A stretch of DNA of 38,079 nt from Candidatus Fermentithermobacillaceae bacterium UBA3907 (GCA_002391545.1 DGFF01000051.1:1-38079), one strand, 5' to 3'; positions 1-9,416 are shown, counted from the first letter of the stretch. Notes: a model not told the origin generated them from the sequence alone. Program-made: numbers and translations.

Positions 1-521
1 TTACACGCTACTGTGATCGCAATAACCACTCGCTGGCGCATACCCCCAGAAAATTCATGGGGATATTGGTGGTATCGCATTTCAGCATCGGGTATTCCAA
101 CTTGCGAGATGATGTCTATAGCCTTCTTCTTGGCTTGTTCACCATGCAAACCTTGGTGTAGTTCTATCGTCTCTTGAATCTGTTTTCCTACCAATTTTAA
201 GGGGTTAAGAGCAGTCATAGGGTCTTGAAACACCATGGCAATTTTGCTTCCCCTAATTGTCAGCCATTCCTGTTCTGTTTTGAACTTGGCTAGGTCTTTA
301 CCTTCGAACATTATAGAGCCCGAATCTACCCAGCCGTTTGCGTCAAGCATGCCGTTCCATGTTTTCGTAAGAACACTTTTACCGGCACCTGATTCGCCAA
401 CTATGGCTAAGGTTTCTCCTGGGTATAAATCTAAGGAGGCGCCTCGGATAGCTGTTAAGATATCTCCACGCAGGCTGAACTTAACCACTAAGTCTCTTAC
501 TGAAAGAATTGGTTCATCCAT
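1..521 (-). CDS. oppD: Peptide ABC transporter ATP-binding protein OppD/DppD (partial, 3' end outside window)
   Basis: ATPase subunit that should power peptide import through the OppB/OppC channel on the cytoplasmic face. The visible 173 codons begin MDEPILSVRDLVVKFSL and hold a Walker A motif (GESGAGKS, about residues 40-47), a Q-loop (MVFQDPMTALNP) and the ABC signature SGGMRQR near the cut. The Walker B region and the C-terminal oligopeptide-transporter domain lie beyond base 1. ATG at 521 is preceded by AGGAGG, which overlaps the oppC stop codon, so it is the last visible gene of a tight oppA-B-C-D operon. An adjacent OppF is expected from family practice but is not visible. Family certain; D rather than F assignment is from operon order and the OppD-like start. 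Confidence 0.93.
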   Translation of the reverse strand, partial: MDEPILSVRDLVVKFSLRGDILTAIRGASLDLYPGETLAIVGESGAGKSVLTKTWNGMLDANGWVDSGSIMFEGKDLAKFKTEQEWLTIRGSKIAMVFQDPMTALNPLKLVGKQIQETIELHQGLHGEQAKKKAIDIISQVGIPDAEMRYHQYPHEFSGGMRQRVVIAITVAC

Positions 522-532
522 AACTGTGCCTC

Positions 533-1501
533 CTAGTAATGATTGCGGGGATCTGCCGCGTCAGCAAAAGCGTTTCCCAGCACGTAGAATGAAACTGTTA
601 TGATCGATAGTACCACCGCAGGGAAGATAAGCTGATACCTGAGATGACTAGACATCATTACCCTACGTCCTTCATTTAACAGATTTCCCAGTGATGGGGT
701 TTCAATTGGCAGTCCTAAACCTATATATGTTAGAAATACTTCCCAGCCGATGGTACCTGGAATAGATAATGCTATGCGCATTACTATAACTGACACAAGG
801 TAGGGCAGTACGTTTTTTGTGATAATCCGCCAAGTAGGAGTTCCTAGACATCGTGAAGCCAGGTTATATTCTCGATCTCGTATTATTACGATCTGATTTC
901 GCACGAAGCGCGCCATACCCAACCAACCAGTCAGGCACATAGCTATAACCATTGTCTTGAAACTAGGCCTCATAATATACGCCAACAACGTGAGGAGAAT
1001 AGTGTTTGGGATGTTGTTAATCACGTTGTAAATCTCTGTTATTAGGGCGTCCAATTGCCTCACGTAGCCCCACAGAGCTCCAATAAAGATCCCAAAAACG
1101 ACCTCCCATATACCAACTATTATGGCTATTAGAAGAGAGGTTCTTGTTCCACTCCAAATCCTAGCCCATAGATCTTGTCCTATTACGTTTGTACCAAACC
1201 AAAACTCTTTGCTTGGTGGATGGTTTCGCAGCTGATGTCCTGTTGCAGGATCGATGTGTATTTTGGTCGGGTCTTTTTGGTTCGGTAGATAGGGTTGGAT
1301 AACAGTAAATACCACAAGAAGAACCATGATGGCCAGCAGGAGTAAGGCTGTTTTATTCTTAAAGAATATTCGAAATGTAGATTTCCAGTAAGAATAATCG
1401 GAATAGCCTGTTTTTTCTGCAGCCTCAGGATCGTATTGGGCAAAGGTAAAGAGAGCATCATCCTCTATTGCTGTGAGTGTTTGTAGTTCCTTTCGTGTCA
1501 T
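533..1501 (-). CDS. oppC: Peptide ABC transporter permease OppC/DppC
   Basis: Inner-membrane permease of 322 residues. A roughly 50-residue cytoplasmic N-terminus leads into a first membrane helix (TALLLLAIMVLLVVFTVIQ), followed by the extracytoplasmic segment typical of the OppC N-terminal domain and then five helices of the BPD_transp_1 fold. The coupling-loop region reads REYNLASRCLGTPTWRII, where the EAA loop of the family contacts the ATPase. The length is normal for OppC. Its ATG shares one base with the oppB stop (TAATG), pointing to translational coupling; its own stop sits inside the ribosome binding site of oppD. The N-terminal half pairs with OppB to form the pore. No oddities seen. 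Confidence 0.95.
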   Translation of the reverse strand: MTRKELQTLTAIEDDALFTFAQYDPEAAEKTGYSDYSYWKSTFRIFFKNKTALLLLAIMVLLVVFTVIQPYLPNQKDPTKIHIDPATGHQLRNHPPSKEFWFGTNVIGQDLWARIWSGTRTSLLIAIIVGIWEVVFGIFIGALWGYVRQLDALITEIYNVINNIPNTILLTLLAYIMRPSFKTMVIAMCLTGWLGMARFVRNQIVIIRDREYNLASRCLGTPTWRIITKNVLPYLVSVIVMRIALSIPGTIGWEVFLTYIGLGLPIETPSLGNLLNEGRRVMMSSHLRYQLIFPAVVLSIITVSFYVLGNAFADAADPRNHY

Positions 1502-2445
1502 TACCTAGCCCCTCCTTCTTTCTCCAGTCTAATGCGAGGATCAAACACGGCCATAAGTATATCTCCAAGGAAAAGACCGAAAATCCCTAACACTGAGTAG
1601 ATCAAAACTAGTGCTTGGACTAACGTGTTATCCTGTCGTTGTATAACGTCTACCAAGAGTCCGCCCATGCCAGGGATGGAATACAAAGACTCGATGTAAA
1701 TCGAACCGGAAATTGTCAAAAGCACCGAGGAAGGCAAGTATTGAGCCATAGGAACGAACGCATTTCGCATGACATGACTAACCATTATGTCTTTGTTGGG
1801 CATTCCCTTTGCCCTGGCCAGTTTTATATAATCTTTGTTTAGTTCGTCTACCATGTATCTTCTCATCCACATAGCGTAACCTGCTGCACCGCCTAAGGAC
1901 ATCGAAACAGTTGGCAAAATGTAACTTACGAAGTTACCTTTCGTGAACAAGATCGGTAATTTTGTGATGCTGGTTACGTACATTTGTATGAATAAAAGAT
2001 ACACTGCTGCAGGAACAGCATTTATGAACACAACGAAGGCAGACCATACATTGTCCCAGAAGCCACCCTTTTCTCTTGCCATATGGATTCCCATTGATAG
2101 TCCAATTATCAGTGACAGAATCAAGGATGCTATGCCAAAACCGAAGGAATATGGGATCTTAGGTTTCAGGATATCAACTACCGGCACGTCTCGGCGGTAA
2201 ATGATGGAATTCCCTAGGTCACCTTTGAACAAAGAAGAGTAGAAGTTCTTCAGCTGCACATACCATGGATCGAGGAGACCGTGCTTTCTCAATATGGCTT
2301 CTTTTTGTGCGTCAGTCAACTTATCTGCTCTTTCGCCGTAGTAGCCTTCGACGGGCAGTAACCTCATTAAGAGGAACACCACGGTTATGACTATGAATAC
2401 TGTTACAATTGATTGTAGTATTCTTTTGATGCTGTATTTCAACAT
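1501..2445 (-). CDS. oppB: Peptide ABC transporter permease OppB/DppB
   Basis: Membrane permease of 314 residues. It starts with the usual OppB N-terminal helix (ILQSIVTVFIVITVVFLLMRLLP), has the conserved periplasmic-side region with KHGLLDPWYVQ and the Gly/Leu-rich permease core, and carries the EAA-type loop DYIKLARAKGMPNKDIM near residue 205. Near the end comes the typical SIPGMGGLLVDVIQ segment. ATG at 2445 is preceded by AGAAGG. The gene is separated from oppA by about 160 bases holding a perfect stem-loop, then overlaps oppC by one base. It should form the membrane channel with OppC. Substrate range (di- or oligopeptide) cannot be read from the sequence. Confidence 0.95.
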   Translation of the reverse strand: MLKYSIKRILQSIVTVFIVITVVFLLMRLLPVEGYYGERADKLTDAQKEAILRKHGLLDPWYVQLKNFYSSLFKGDLGNSIIYRRDVPVVDILKPKIPYSFGFGIASLILSLIIGLSMGIHMAREKGGFWDNVWSAFVVFINAVPAAVYLLFIQMYVTSITKLPILFTKGNFVSYILPTVSMSLGGAAGYAMWMRRYMVDELNKDYIKLARAKGMPNKDIMVSHVMRNAFVPMAQYLPSSVLLTISGSIYIESLYSIPGMGGLLVDVIQRQDNTLVQALVLIYSVLGIFGLFLGDILMAVFDPRIRLEKEGGAR

Positions 2446-2492
2446 AATGTGATACCTTCTTCCACATCCCGTATCTTTGTTGCTTCTTTATA

Positions 2493-2538
2493 GTACCCAG
2501 AAGAAAAGGCTGTGGATGCACTCTCTTCTTCTGGGTAC
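2493..2538 (-). other. Stem-loop in the oppA-oppB intergenic spacer
   Basis: A perfect 13-base inverted repeat (GTACCCAGAAGAA at 2493-2505 and its complement at 2526-2538) with a 20-base loop. It lies in the transcript after oppA and before oppB. No T-tract follows on the minus strand, so it is not a classical terminator. A role in stabilising the upstream oppA message or partly limiting read-through to the permease genes is an inference from similar positions in other binding-protein operons. Confidence 0.6.
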
Positions 2539-2604
2539 GTCACTACTTCCCTTAACTTTCTATTTCAATTTCTATCCAATAGAACAATCTAGAGAAAATG
2601 GAGG

Positions 2605-4464
2605 CTACTGGCCTTGCTTAGCAGCCTGTTCTTCGAGAGCTGCCTTTCTTGCTTGCTCCCATTCCTCGTAACGCCTCATGTATTCTTCTGTGTCTATAGG
2701 CTCCTTCATGACAACCTGTCCCTTGTACTGAAGATCGGCTATACCAAAGGGCGCATAGGGGGAGGTAAACGGCTCAAGCTTCGTGGCCACATAGCCGCCT
2801 CCACCACAATGGATAGGAATTACCCATGCTTGGTCTATAAGAAATGCTTCAGCTTCAGCAAAAAGTTCGAAGCGTCTTTCAAGATCCAAGACCTCTTCCT
2901 TGGCCTGGTCGACTAAGGACTTGTAATGATTGTAAGGTTCTGGATCGAAAGCCCTCTCGGGCCAGTTATAGGTTCCATCAGGCATCCAAGGATCTGTGTA
3001 AGTTTCCGGGTCTGCATAGTCTGGACCCCAGTTGCACTTCTGGAAGCAGTAATTGCCTGCTCTCCTAGTGGCATTTAGGAATCCGCTGGGCGGGAAACCT
3101 ACGGGAATGATGTCGATAAAGTCTTCACCGAGCAGGTTCTCCAATTGCTGTTCAACTACTTGTGATTCGTTAGTCCACTGCGTGCCCGATGTGTTGTAAG
3201 GCATCATTACCTTTATGGGGAATGTGGCTTCGCCTTCAAGTTCTTCTTTAGCCTTATCTCGGTACTCGACGGCAAGTTCTGGATCAAAGCTTTCTCTTGC
3301 CACAATATCAGCCAAGCCGTCAAATTCAGTGTAATCCTTGCCGCCTGCAGCCGCGAAGTTCTTCAGCGTAATGGTATTGGTTATCATTCTTTCCGGTGTG
3401 TAGGGGTCAAGGGTAAGGACAGCTGCGGTTCGATCCAATCCATGGAATAATGCTTTTCTAAAGTTGATGTTGTTCACTGCAATCTTCCAGTTGTCAGGTT
3501 CATACTCTTCGGGAACGCTTCTCGGGTCAAAATTAAATGCATAGAAATATGAGTAGAAGCTGGTTGATGCAGGTCGAACCATTTTGCTTTTTTCAGGATC
3601 GTTCATCCATTCGTCAAGCAAGTCCGTTGATATGTCGCATCCAGAAATTTCGCCCCTCAAGAACATCTCGGGAGCCAAGGTAGCTGCTTCCTTATTGTAC
3701 TTGGATTCTATTTTCTTGATATATACTTTGTCAGCATCCCAATAGTTCTCGTTCTTCTCTAATACTTGCATCTCTTGGGGTTCCCAAACGGTAAACAAAT
3801 ACGCGCCATTGTATAGAAGATACTCGTTGTCAGTTCCAAACTTTTCTCCGACTTCCTCCAAAAACTGTCCATTAGCGGGCATGAAGGGGCAGTAGGTGAG
3901 CATGCTCAGAAAGTATGGCACTGGCTTTTCCAAAGTATATTCCAAGGTGTATTTGTCGAGTGCTTTTACTCCGACCTCGTCGAAATCGTCAATCTCGCCT
4001 AAGAAATACTTCTCACCATTCTTTAAGACGCGATACGCAATGTCTGCGGTGGCAGAAGCGTTGTCTGGGTTCAAAAGATACTTCATGGCATCTACCCAGT
4101 CTTGAGCTGTTACTTCTGCATATTCTGTCCCATCGTGGGTGTACCAATGTTGCCCTTCTCTCAGAGTGAAGGTCCACACTAGACCGTCGTCAGAGATTGT
4201 CCATTCGGTGGCCATGGCAGGTCTAACAATACCTAGATTGTCGTATTCCACTAAACAATCGATAGTGTTGGCTGCAATTGCGAATTCAGCGGTTGAGGAT
4301 GTTGTTAGGTAGTTAATAGTTGTGAGTTCTCCGGAATAAATCCCGTAGTAGTCCTCAGATTCCCTAACTTCTGCTCCATTTCCTTCTTCTTCTTTAGGGG
4401 TGCACCCTGCAAAAAGCATCACAAGGATGAGCAGAACAGGGAACATCTTTTTTAGAGATTTCAT
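2605..4464 (-). CDS. oppA: Peptide ABC transporter substrate-binding lipoprotein OppA (SBP family 5)
   Basis: Extracytoplasmic peptide-binding protein of 619 residues and first gene of the opp operon. The N-terminus is a lipoprotein signal (KK followed by a hydrophobic run and the lipobox LFAGC, Cys21 being the predicted lipidated residue), then a short acidic linker. The mature part shows family-5 features: MATEWTISDDGLVWTFTLREG near residues 85-105, a central KALDKYTLEYTLEKPVPYF, and a CNWGPDYADPETYTDPW segment that normally lines the ligand pocket. It ends in a charged tail. Length is slightly above the usual 530-600. A TTGACA-type promoter about 200 bases upstream would drive it. The peptide preference is unknown. 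Confidence 0.95.
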   Translation of the reverse strand: MKSLKKMFPVLLILVMLFAGCTPKEEEGNGAEVRESEDYYGIYSGELTTINYLTTSSTAEFAIAANTIDCLVEYDNLGIVRPAMATEWTISDDGLVWTFTLREGQHWYTHDGTEYAEVTAQDWVDAMKYLLNPDNASATADIAYRVLKNGEKYFLGEIDDFDEVGVKALDKYTLEYTLEKPVPYFLSMLTYCPFMPANGQFLEEVGEKFGTDNEYLLYNGAYLFTVWEPQEMQVLEKNENYWDADKVYIKKIESKYNKEAATLAPEMFLRGEISGCDISTDLLDEWMNDPEKSKMVRPASTSFYSYFYAFNFDPRSVPEEYEPDNWKIAVNNINFRKALFHGLDRTAAVLTLDPYTPERMITNTITLKNFAAAGGKDYTEFDGLADIVARESFDPELAVEYRDKAKEELEGEATFPIKVMMPYNTSGTQWTNESQVVEQQLENLLGEDFIDIIPVGFPPSGFLNATRRAGNYCFQKCNWGPDYADPETYTDPWMPDGTYNWPERAFDPEPYNHYKSLVDQAKEEVLDLERRFELFAEAEAFLIDQAWVIPIHCGGGGYVATKLEPFTSPYAPFGIADLQYKGQVVMKEPIDTEEYMRRYEEWEQARKAALEEQAAKQGQ

Positions 4465-4904
4465 GTTTTTTAAGACACCTTCCTTAAAAATAAGATATTG
4501 TGAACCAGCGACATAATCCGATTTGCACGCAGGTTGACGACAGGCACAACTTTGATTGATAGATCTACTACGCGTTCTTCAAAATAAATCGAAGGTGCCT
4601 AGCTTCATCCGCAGTGCTCGAGCGTCTGCCAAACGCCCTGTAATCACCTCCCTCAATTACATACACTCAAGTTGCAATACGTGTCAACTTTACTGCCAAA
4701 AATTGTGTGTTCGGTTTTCCGCATACTTTACATTAGCATTCGACAGAGTTCCACAAAATCCTTTTAAGTTTGAGGAAATTTGAATAAAATCCGTTAGTAT
4801 ACGCTCCTCATTTTCATTCTGCCCTGTGGCGAAGGATATTTCGCACAACGAATAGAATACGTATCTTTGTAGGAAGATCCTAATTGCGAAGGGAGTATAT
4901 TCAT
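4465..4904. other. Divergent intergenic region between oppA and the D-aminoacylase gene
   Basis: About 440 bases without a convincing protein gene. It holds the predicted opp promoter and a roughly 190-base opp leader, in which a Shine-Dalgarno-like GGGAGGTGA lies at the very 5' end and could precede a short reading frame (17 codons, 4632-4579, minus). No known riboswitch or T-box motif was recognised. On the plus strand I could not find a well-spaced promoter for the D-aminoacylase gene; a small hairpin (GCGAA/TTCGC near 4830-4845) lies in its upstream region. Confidence 0.5.
4658..4687 (-). promoter_or_regulatory. Predicted sigma-A promoter of the opp operon
   Basis: Minus-strand TTGACA (4687-4682) and TATGTA (4663-4658) separated by 18 bases. 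The start of transcription would fall near 4651, giving an oppA leader of about 190 bases. Confidence 0.6.
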
Positions 4905-6527
4905 ATGTTCCAATTGATAGTCAGAGGCGGATTGGTTGTTGACGGTACTGGAAAAGCCGGATATCTAGCAGATATTGGGATAGAGGATGGAAAGATTGCA
5001 GTTATCGACAGGAGTATGACCTTGAATGCTGAGACAGAGCGAGAGATTGATGCCAATGGCTTAGTAGTGTGTCCAGGTTTTATCGACATTCACTCGCATA
5101 GCGACAGATCTGTAGTGCGTGACCCAGGAAGCGGTTCTTCTCTTGTACAAGGTATAACCACTGAAGTAACCGGCATGTGCGGCGGTTCTATGGCACCTTT
5201 GTCAGATAAAGCAGCTGAGTCTTACGAAAAAGCTGCTAAGCAATATAGTCAAGAAGAATTTGGTATACCCTGGAGAGGGGTGGGAGAGTACCTTGACTAT
5301 GTTGACAAAATGGAACCGGGAACCAATCAATGCCTAATGATAGGACAGGGAACTATAAGAAGCAACATACTTGGACGCGAAACTAGGTACCCAACTGAAG
5401 AGGAAATGTTTCTCATGAGAGACATGGTTAGGCAGGGCATGGAAGAAGGTGCCTTCGGGATAACTACCGGTAGAGCCTACGTTCCCGGCTGTTATTCCTC
5501 AATAAAAGAAATTGTAGCCCTGTGCGAAGTGGTTGCACAGTATGACGGGTTGCACTCCAGCCATATTATGGATCAGTGGACCAATGTGGACTGGGCAACT
5601 TTGGAAATAGTTGATGTTAGCGCGCGTTCAGGAGTTCGTGGACAAATTGCCCATCAAAAGGTGGTAGGAAAAGATAATTGGGGAAGAGCAGATGAAATTG
5701 TATCAATAGTTGAGGATGCAAGATATGCCGGTATAGATATTATGGCAGATGTGTACCCCTACACGTATTCCCAGGTTATGTTGCTTAAGAACGAGCTTCC
5801 TCGAGACGTCCGTAAACTGGAAGATCCTGAACTGCTTGAAGTCTTAAAAGAACCAGATTTCGTAGAAAAACTCAGGGATCACTTCAAGAAGAGCGCAGGA
5901 TATACTTCGTCTAGGCTATACCAGTATGGTATAGTGCATTGCGAAAAGACTAAAGAATATGAATGGATGGACATTGGAGAAGCGGCTAATGCTATGGGCC
6001 TTGACATACCGGCGGCAGTAGTCAAGCTTCTAATAGACAACGATCTCAAAGTTAAGATCGCGGGGATTATGAGCGAAAATGATCTTCGCACCATCTTGGC
6101 CTGCCCCTTTGTGATGATCGGAACTGATGCTGTGTCTGGAAACCCTGAAAAAGATGCTGAAGATGCTAAGAAATACAGTTCTTTACATCCGAGACATTAC
6201 GGGACCTACCCTCGAGTTTTGGGAAAGTACGCAAGAGAAGAGAAATTGATCCCTTTGGAACAAGCGATCATGAAGATGACGTACATGCCAGCGCGAAGGT
6301 GCAATATATTAGACAGAGGTCGTATCTTAAGAGGTTACTGGGCAGATATTGTAATATTCAACCCTGAAGAAATTTGTGACACAGCAACAGTAGAAAACCC
6401 TGCAAGTTTGCCTGTAGGAATAAATTATGTGATTGTAAATGGCAAAATTGCAGTGGAAAATGGAACTCTTACAGGAGTGAGAGGAGGGAGAGCGCTTAGA
6501 GACAGTCATCATAGAATGGTTTATTGA
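4905..6527 (+). CDS. N-acyl-D-amino-acid deacylase (D-aminoacylase family amidohydrolase)
   Basis: Zinc amidohydrolase of 540 residues expected to release D-amino acids from N-acyl-D-amino acids. An N-terminal beta domain (LIVRGGLVVDGTGK) leads to GFIDIHSHSD (His63, His65) and then VTGMCGGS, whose Cys92 matches the unusual cysteine zinc ligand of D-aminoacylases. Later come HQKVVG and IGTDAVSG (Asp408, the likely catalytic acid) followed by HPRHYGTYPRVLGKYARE, a family hallmark. ATG 4905 was chosen over an in-frame TTG 21 bases upstream because AAGGGAG sits at good distance before the ATG. It is followed after 59 bases by tldD, so a D-aminoacylase-tldD-tldE operon is likely. Family members may instead act on D-glutamate or D-aspartate derivatives, dihydroorotase-like substrates or N-acyl peptides. 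Confidence 0.88.
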   Translation: MFQLIVRGGLVVDGTGKAGYLADIGIEDGKIAVIDRSMTLNAETEREIDANGLVVCPGFIDIHSHSDRSVVRDPGSGSSLVQGITTEVTGMCGGSMAPLSDKAAESYEKAAKQYSQEEFGIPWRGVGEYLDYVDKMEPGTNQCLMIGQGTIRSNILGRETRYPTEEEMFLMRDMVRQGMEEGAFGITTGRAYVPGCYSSIKEIVALCEVVAQYDGLHSSHIMDQWTNVDWATLEIVDVSARSGVRGQIAHQKVVGKDNWGRADEIVSIVEDARYAGIDIMADVYPYTYSQVMLLKNELPRDVRKLEDPELLEVLKEPDFVEKLRDHFKKSAGYTSSRLYQYGIVHCEKTKEYEWMDIGEAANAMGLDIPAAVVKLLIDNDLKVKIAGIMSENDLRTILACPFVMIGTDAVSGNPEKDAEDAKKYSSLHPRHYGTYPRVLGKYAREEKLIPLEQAIMKMTYMPARRCNILDRGRILRGYWADIVIFNPEEICDTATVENPASLPVGINYVIVNGKIAVENGTLTGVRGGRALRDSHHRMVY

Positions 6528-6586
6528 GCAAGCGGGCTTATCTCGCGTGGAGCCTTAGGAGATCTATAGTTGGGAGGTGCAGGTTA

Positions 6587-8038
6587 TTGAAGGAGTTTAC
6601 CGATATAGCCCTGGAGAAGGCTCGAACTCTCGGGGCGACGTATGCTGACATCAGGATAGTTACAAGAAAACAAGAATCGGTAAGAACCAAGAATGGCAAT
6701 GTGGATTCCATGGGTTCGTCTGTTAGCAGAGGTTTTGGAGTAAGGGTATTGTGTGACGGAGCGTGGGGGTTCGCGTCCAGCTCTCTTTTGGAGAGTGGGG
6801 AGATAAATTCGATAACAGAGGAAGCTGTATCTATAGCAAAAGCTTCTGCTTCTGTAAAGAGGGACAAAGATGTACAGTTGGCTCCAGTTGAACCTGTTGT
6901 AGACAAATGGGAGTCTCAATTTAGGATAGATCCTTTTGAAGTGAAGGCAGAGGACAAGATTTCCCTGTTGCTGGAAGCAGACAGTTTAATGCGTAAGAAT
7001 CAACAGGTAAGGATCGCATCAGGTAATATATGGTGCATGAAAGAGGACAAGATTTTTGCCTCTACTGAAGGCAGCTATATAGAGCAGGTGAAGACAGAGA
7101 CTGGTGGGGGCATTGAAGCTACAGCCACAGATGGTCGGGAAATGCAACGACGTTCATATCCCAATTCTGCAGGTGGAGATTGTGCATCATCAGGTTACGA
7201 GCTGATTTTGGGTATGAACCTTTTGGACCATGCGGAAAGGATAGGATCTGAAGCTGTAGAATTGCTATCTGCTAAGCAGTGCCCTGCCATGGAAACCACT
7301 CTTATCTTGGATAGTTCACAGCTGACGCTGCAGATCCACGAATCATGCGGGCATCCGATTGAACTGGATAGAGTGTTCGGTCAGGAAGCCAGTTATGCAG
7401 GTACCAGTTTCTTGACCCCAGAAAAGCAAGGAACATTTAGGTATGGCTCGGAAAAGGTAAACATAGTAGCCGATGCGACAATTCCAGGCGGATTGGGATC
7501 TTTTGGCTACGATGACGAAGGCGTTCCTGGGCAAAGGATCAATGTAGTAGAGGAAGGGATATTTAAGAATTACCTATCCTCAAGGGAAACAGCTTTCGAA
7601 CTTGGGCAGAGCTCAACGGGAGCTATGAGGGCAGATGGCTGGAACAGAATACCTATTATACGCATGACTAACATAAATTTGGAGCCTGGAGATTGGACCC
7701 TTGATGAAATGATTGAGGACACAGATGAAGGTATTTACATGGAAACGAACAAGTCCTGGTCCATCGACGATAGGCGTTTGAACTTCCAATTTGGTACAGA
7801 AGTGGCCTACGAGATAAAGGACGGATCGCTAGGCGCGATGCTGAAAAACCCGAATTACACTGGTATCACCTACGAGTTTTGGGGATCGTGTGATGCTGTA
7901 GGAAATGAGGACGAGTGGCGCTTGTGGGGCCTTAACAATTGTGGTAAGGGAGAACCCGGTCAAGTTGCCCACGTTGGTCATGGTGCTGCTCCGGCAAGAT
8001 TTAGAAATGTAAAGGTAGGTGTCGGAGAATGGAAGTGA
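6587..8038 (+). CDS. tldD: TldD-type metalloprotease subunit
   Basis: Catalytic subunit of the heterodimeric TldD/TldE zinc protease, which cuts unfolded or modified peptides (for example CcdA and microcin B17 precursor in E. coli). The 483-residue protein carries the zinc-binding HESCGH (HExxxH, His251-His256) and the typical C-terminal part ending with a VGHGAAPARFRNVKVGVG segment. The TTG start at 6587 has GGGAGG nine bases upstream and gives the usual TldD length; an upstream in-frame start at 6524 would add an atypical basic extension and overlap the previous gene. It overlaps tldE by 10 bases, as expected for subunits made in equal amounts. No precursor peptide gene is visible nearby. 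Confidence 0.93.
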   Translation: MKEFTDIALEKARTLGATYADIRIVTRKQESVRTKNGNVDSMGSSVSRGFGVRVLCDGAWGFASSSLLESGEINSITEEAVSIAKASASVKRDKDVQLAPVEPVVDKWESQFRIDPFEVKAEDKISLLLEADSLMRKNQQVRIASGNIWCMKEDKIFASTEGSYIEQVKTETGGGIEATATDGREMQRRSYPNSAGGDCASSGYELILGMNLLDHAERIGSEAVELLSAKQCPAMETTLILDSSQLTLQIHESCGHPIELDRVFGQEASYAGTSFLTPEKQGTFRYGSEKVNIVADATIPGGLGSFGYDDEGVPGQRINVVEEGIFKNYLSSRETAFELGQSSTGAMRADGWNRIPIIRMTNINLEPGDWTLDEMIEDTDEGIYMETNKSWSIDDRRLNFQFGTEVAYEIKDGSLGAMLKNPNYTGITYEFWGSCDAVGNEDEWRLWGLNNCGKGEPGQVAHVGHGAAPARFRNVKVGVGEWK

Positions 8039-9390
8039 ATTCAACAAGGGGAAAGGACCAGCAGAAACACTTGTTAGGCAAGGAAAGAATGCTTGAGATA
8101 GCGGACAAGGTGATAAAGGAATCTCCTGGCGACTTAACAGAAGTTTTGATTACAGGGGGGCCTTCGCGTCTTACTAGGTTTACGGAAAACTATATCCATC
8201 AGAACGTGGCAGAAGTGAACCACTCCATATCGGTAAGAGTTATTTTTGATAAGAAAATCGGGACTGCTTCCACAAATTCCCTAGATGATGATTCGTTGAA
8301 AGAGGTGGTTCAGGCTGCTGCCGAAATAGCCCGATTGCAAAGGCCCAATGAAGAATTTGAAGGAATTCCCGACCCTGAACCATATAAGGAAGTTCCTGCT
8401 TTCTCTGATCGAACGTATAACTTTTCTGCTATGGAGAGAGCGAACGCTGTTAAGGAGATAATAGAACAGGCGAAAGAGAGAGGGTACAAGGCTGCAGGAG
8501 CTTTTTCCACTGGGGGCAGGGAACTGTGTGTTGCCAATTCTCGTGGTGTGCGGGCCTATCATGCATCTACATCAGCATCTCTTAGCACTGTAGTAAGCTC
8601 CGATACCAGCTCAGGCTATGCAGAGTCTAGAGCAATCGATGTGGATGAAATCTCAGCTGCAGATCTTGGACGCACAGCCGCCGAAAAGTGCGCCATGGGA
8701 GAGAACCCGGGGGTAATTGAACCTGGAGAATATGAAGTTATACTAGAACCGTTAGCAGTGGCTGACATGCTTATGTATTTGGCGGCCATGGGCTTTTCTG
8801 CTCAGGCAGTGCGAGAAGGAAGAAGCTTCTTGGTGGGAAAACTTGGGCAGAAGATTTTCAGCGACCTCTTTACCATGTGGGATGATGGTTTGGATGAGCG
8901 CGGGTTTCCGATGCCGTTTGACTTAGAAGGAGTACCCAAGCAGAAAGTAGTCATGGTTGAACGCGGTGTCGCCAAAGAATTGGTGTACGATTTTAAGAAT
9001 GCGAGAAAAGAGGGACGAAAATCTACAGGTCATGGCACGTTTGGCGGATGGGGACCGATGCCTTCAAACGTGTTTATGGCAGGAGGCGAGCATTCCTTGG
9101 AGGATATGATCAAGAATACTCGTCGCGGAATACTTGTTACACGGTTCCATTATACAAACTTAGCGCACCCCATGAAGATGCTTATTACTGGTATGACTAG
9201 AGATGGCACCTTCTTGATCGAAGATGGGGAAATAGTCAAGCCTATTAAGAATTTGAGGTTTACTGAAAGCGCGCTTAGAGTTTTCGGTACAATGGATATG
9301 TTGTCAAAAGATATGGTAAGAGCAGGACGTTCAGTTGTTCCCGCTATCAGGGTTCCCGCTTTTGCTTTTACAGGTGTAACCGAGTTTTAG
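8029..9390 (+). CDS. tldE: TldE/PmbA-type metalloprotease partner subunit
   Basis: Non-catalytic partner of TldD (453 residues). It is homologous to TldD over its length but lacks the HExxxH zinc motif, as expected for TldE/PmbA. Recognisable parts are the N-terminal FTENYIHQNVAEVNHSISVR strand region, VIEPGEYEVILEPLAVADML in the middle, and the C-terminal RFHYTNLAHPMKMLITGMTR segment that lines the peptide tunnel. ATG 8029 lies inside the end of tldD and has a GGTAGGTG site; an internal ATG at 8089 is a possible alternative. A hairpin terminator follows. Function as a peptide-threading partner is from the known family structure. Confidence 0.92.
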   Translation: MEVNSTRGKDQQKHLLGKERMLEIADKVIKESPGDLTEVLITGGPSRLTRFTENYIHQNVAEVNHSISVRVIFDKKIGTASTNSLDDDSLKEVVQAAAEIARLQRPNEEFEGIPDPEPYKEVPAFSDRTYNFSAMERANAVKEIIEQAKERGYKAAGAFSTGGRELCVANSRGVRAYHASTSASLSTVVSSDTSSGYAESRAIDVDEISAADLGRTAAEKCAMGENPGVIEPGEYEVILEPLAVADMLMYLAAMGFSAQAVREGRSFLVGKLGQKIFSDLFTMWDDGLDERGFPMPFDLEGVPKQKVVMVERGVAKELVYDFKNARKEGRKSTGHGTFGGWGPMPSNVFMAGGEHSLEDMIKNTRRGILVTRFHYTNLAHPMKMLITGMTRDGTFLIEDGEIVKPIKNLRFTESALRVFGTMDMLSKDMVRAGRSVVPAIRVPAFAFTGVTEF

Positions 9391-9416
9391 GGGACAGGTT
9401 GAACCAGAGATTACGA

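Noticed and set aside
2493..2538. Intrinsic terminator between oppA and oppB
   Set aside because: The stem is perfect but no T-run follows in the direction of transcription; kept only as a stem-loop.
4465..4657. T-box or other known riboswitch in the opp leader
   Set aside because: No T-box sequence, SAM, lysine or glycine riboswitch core could be recognised.
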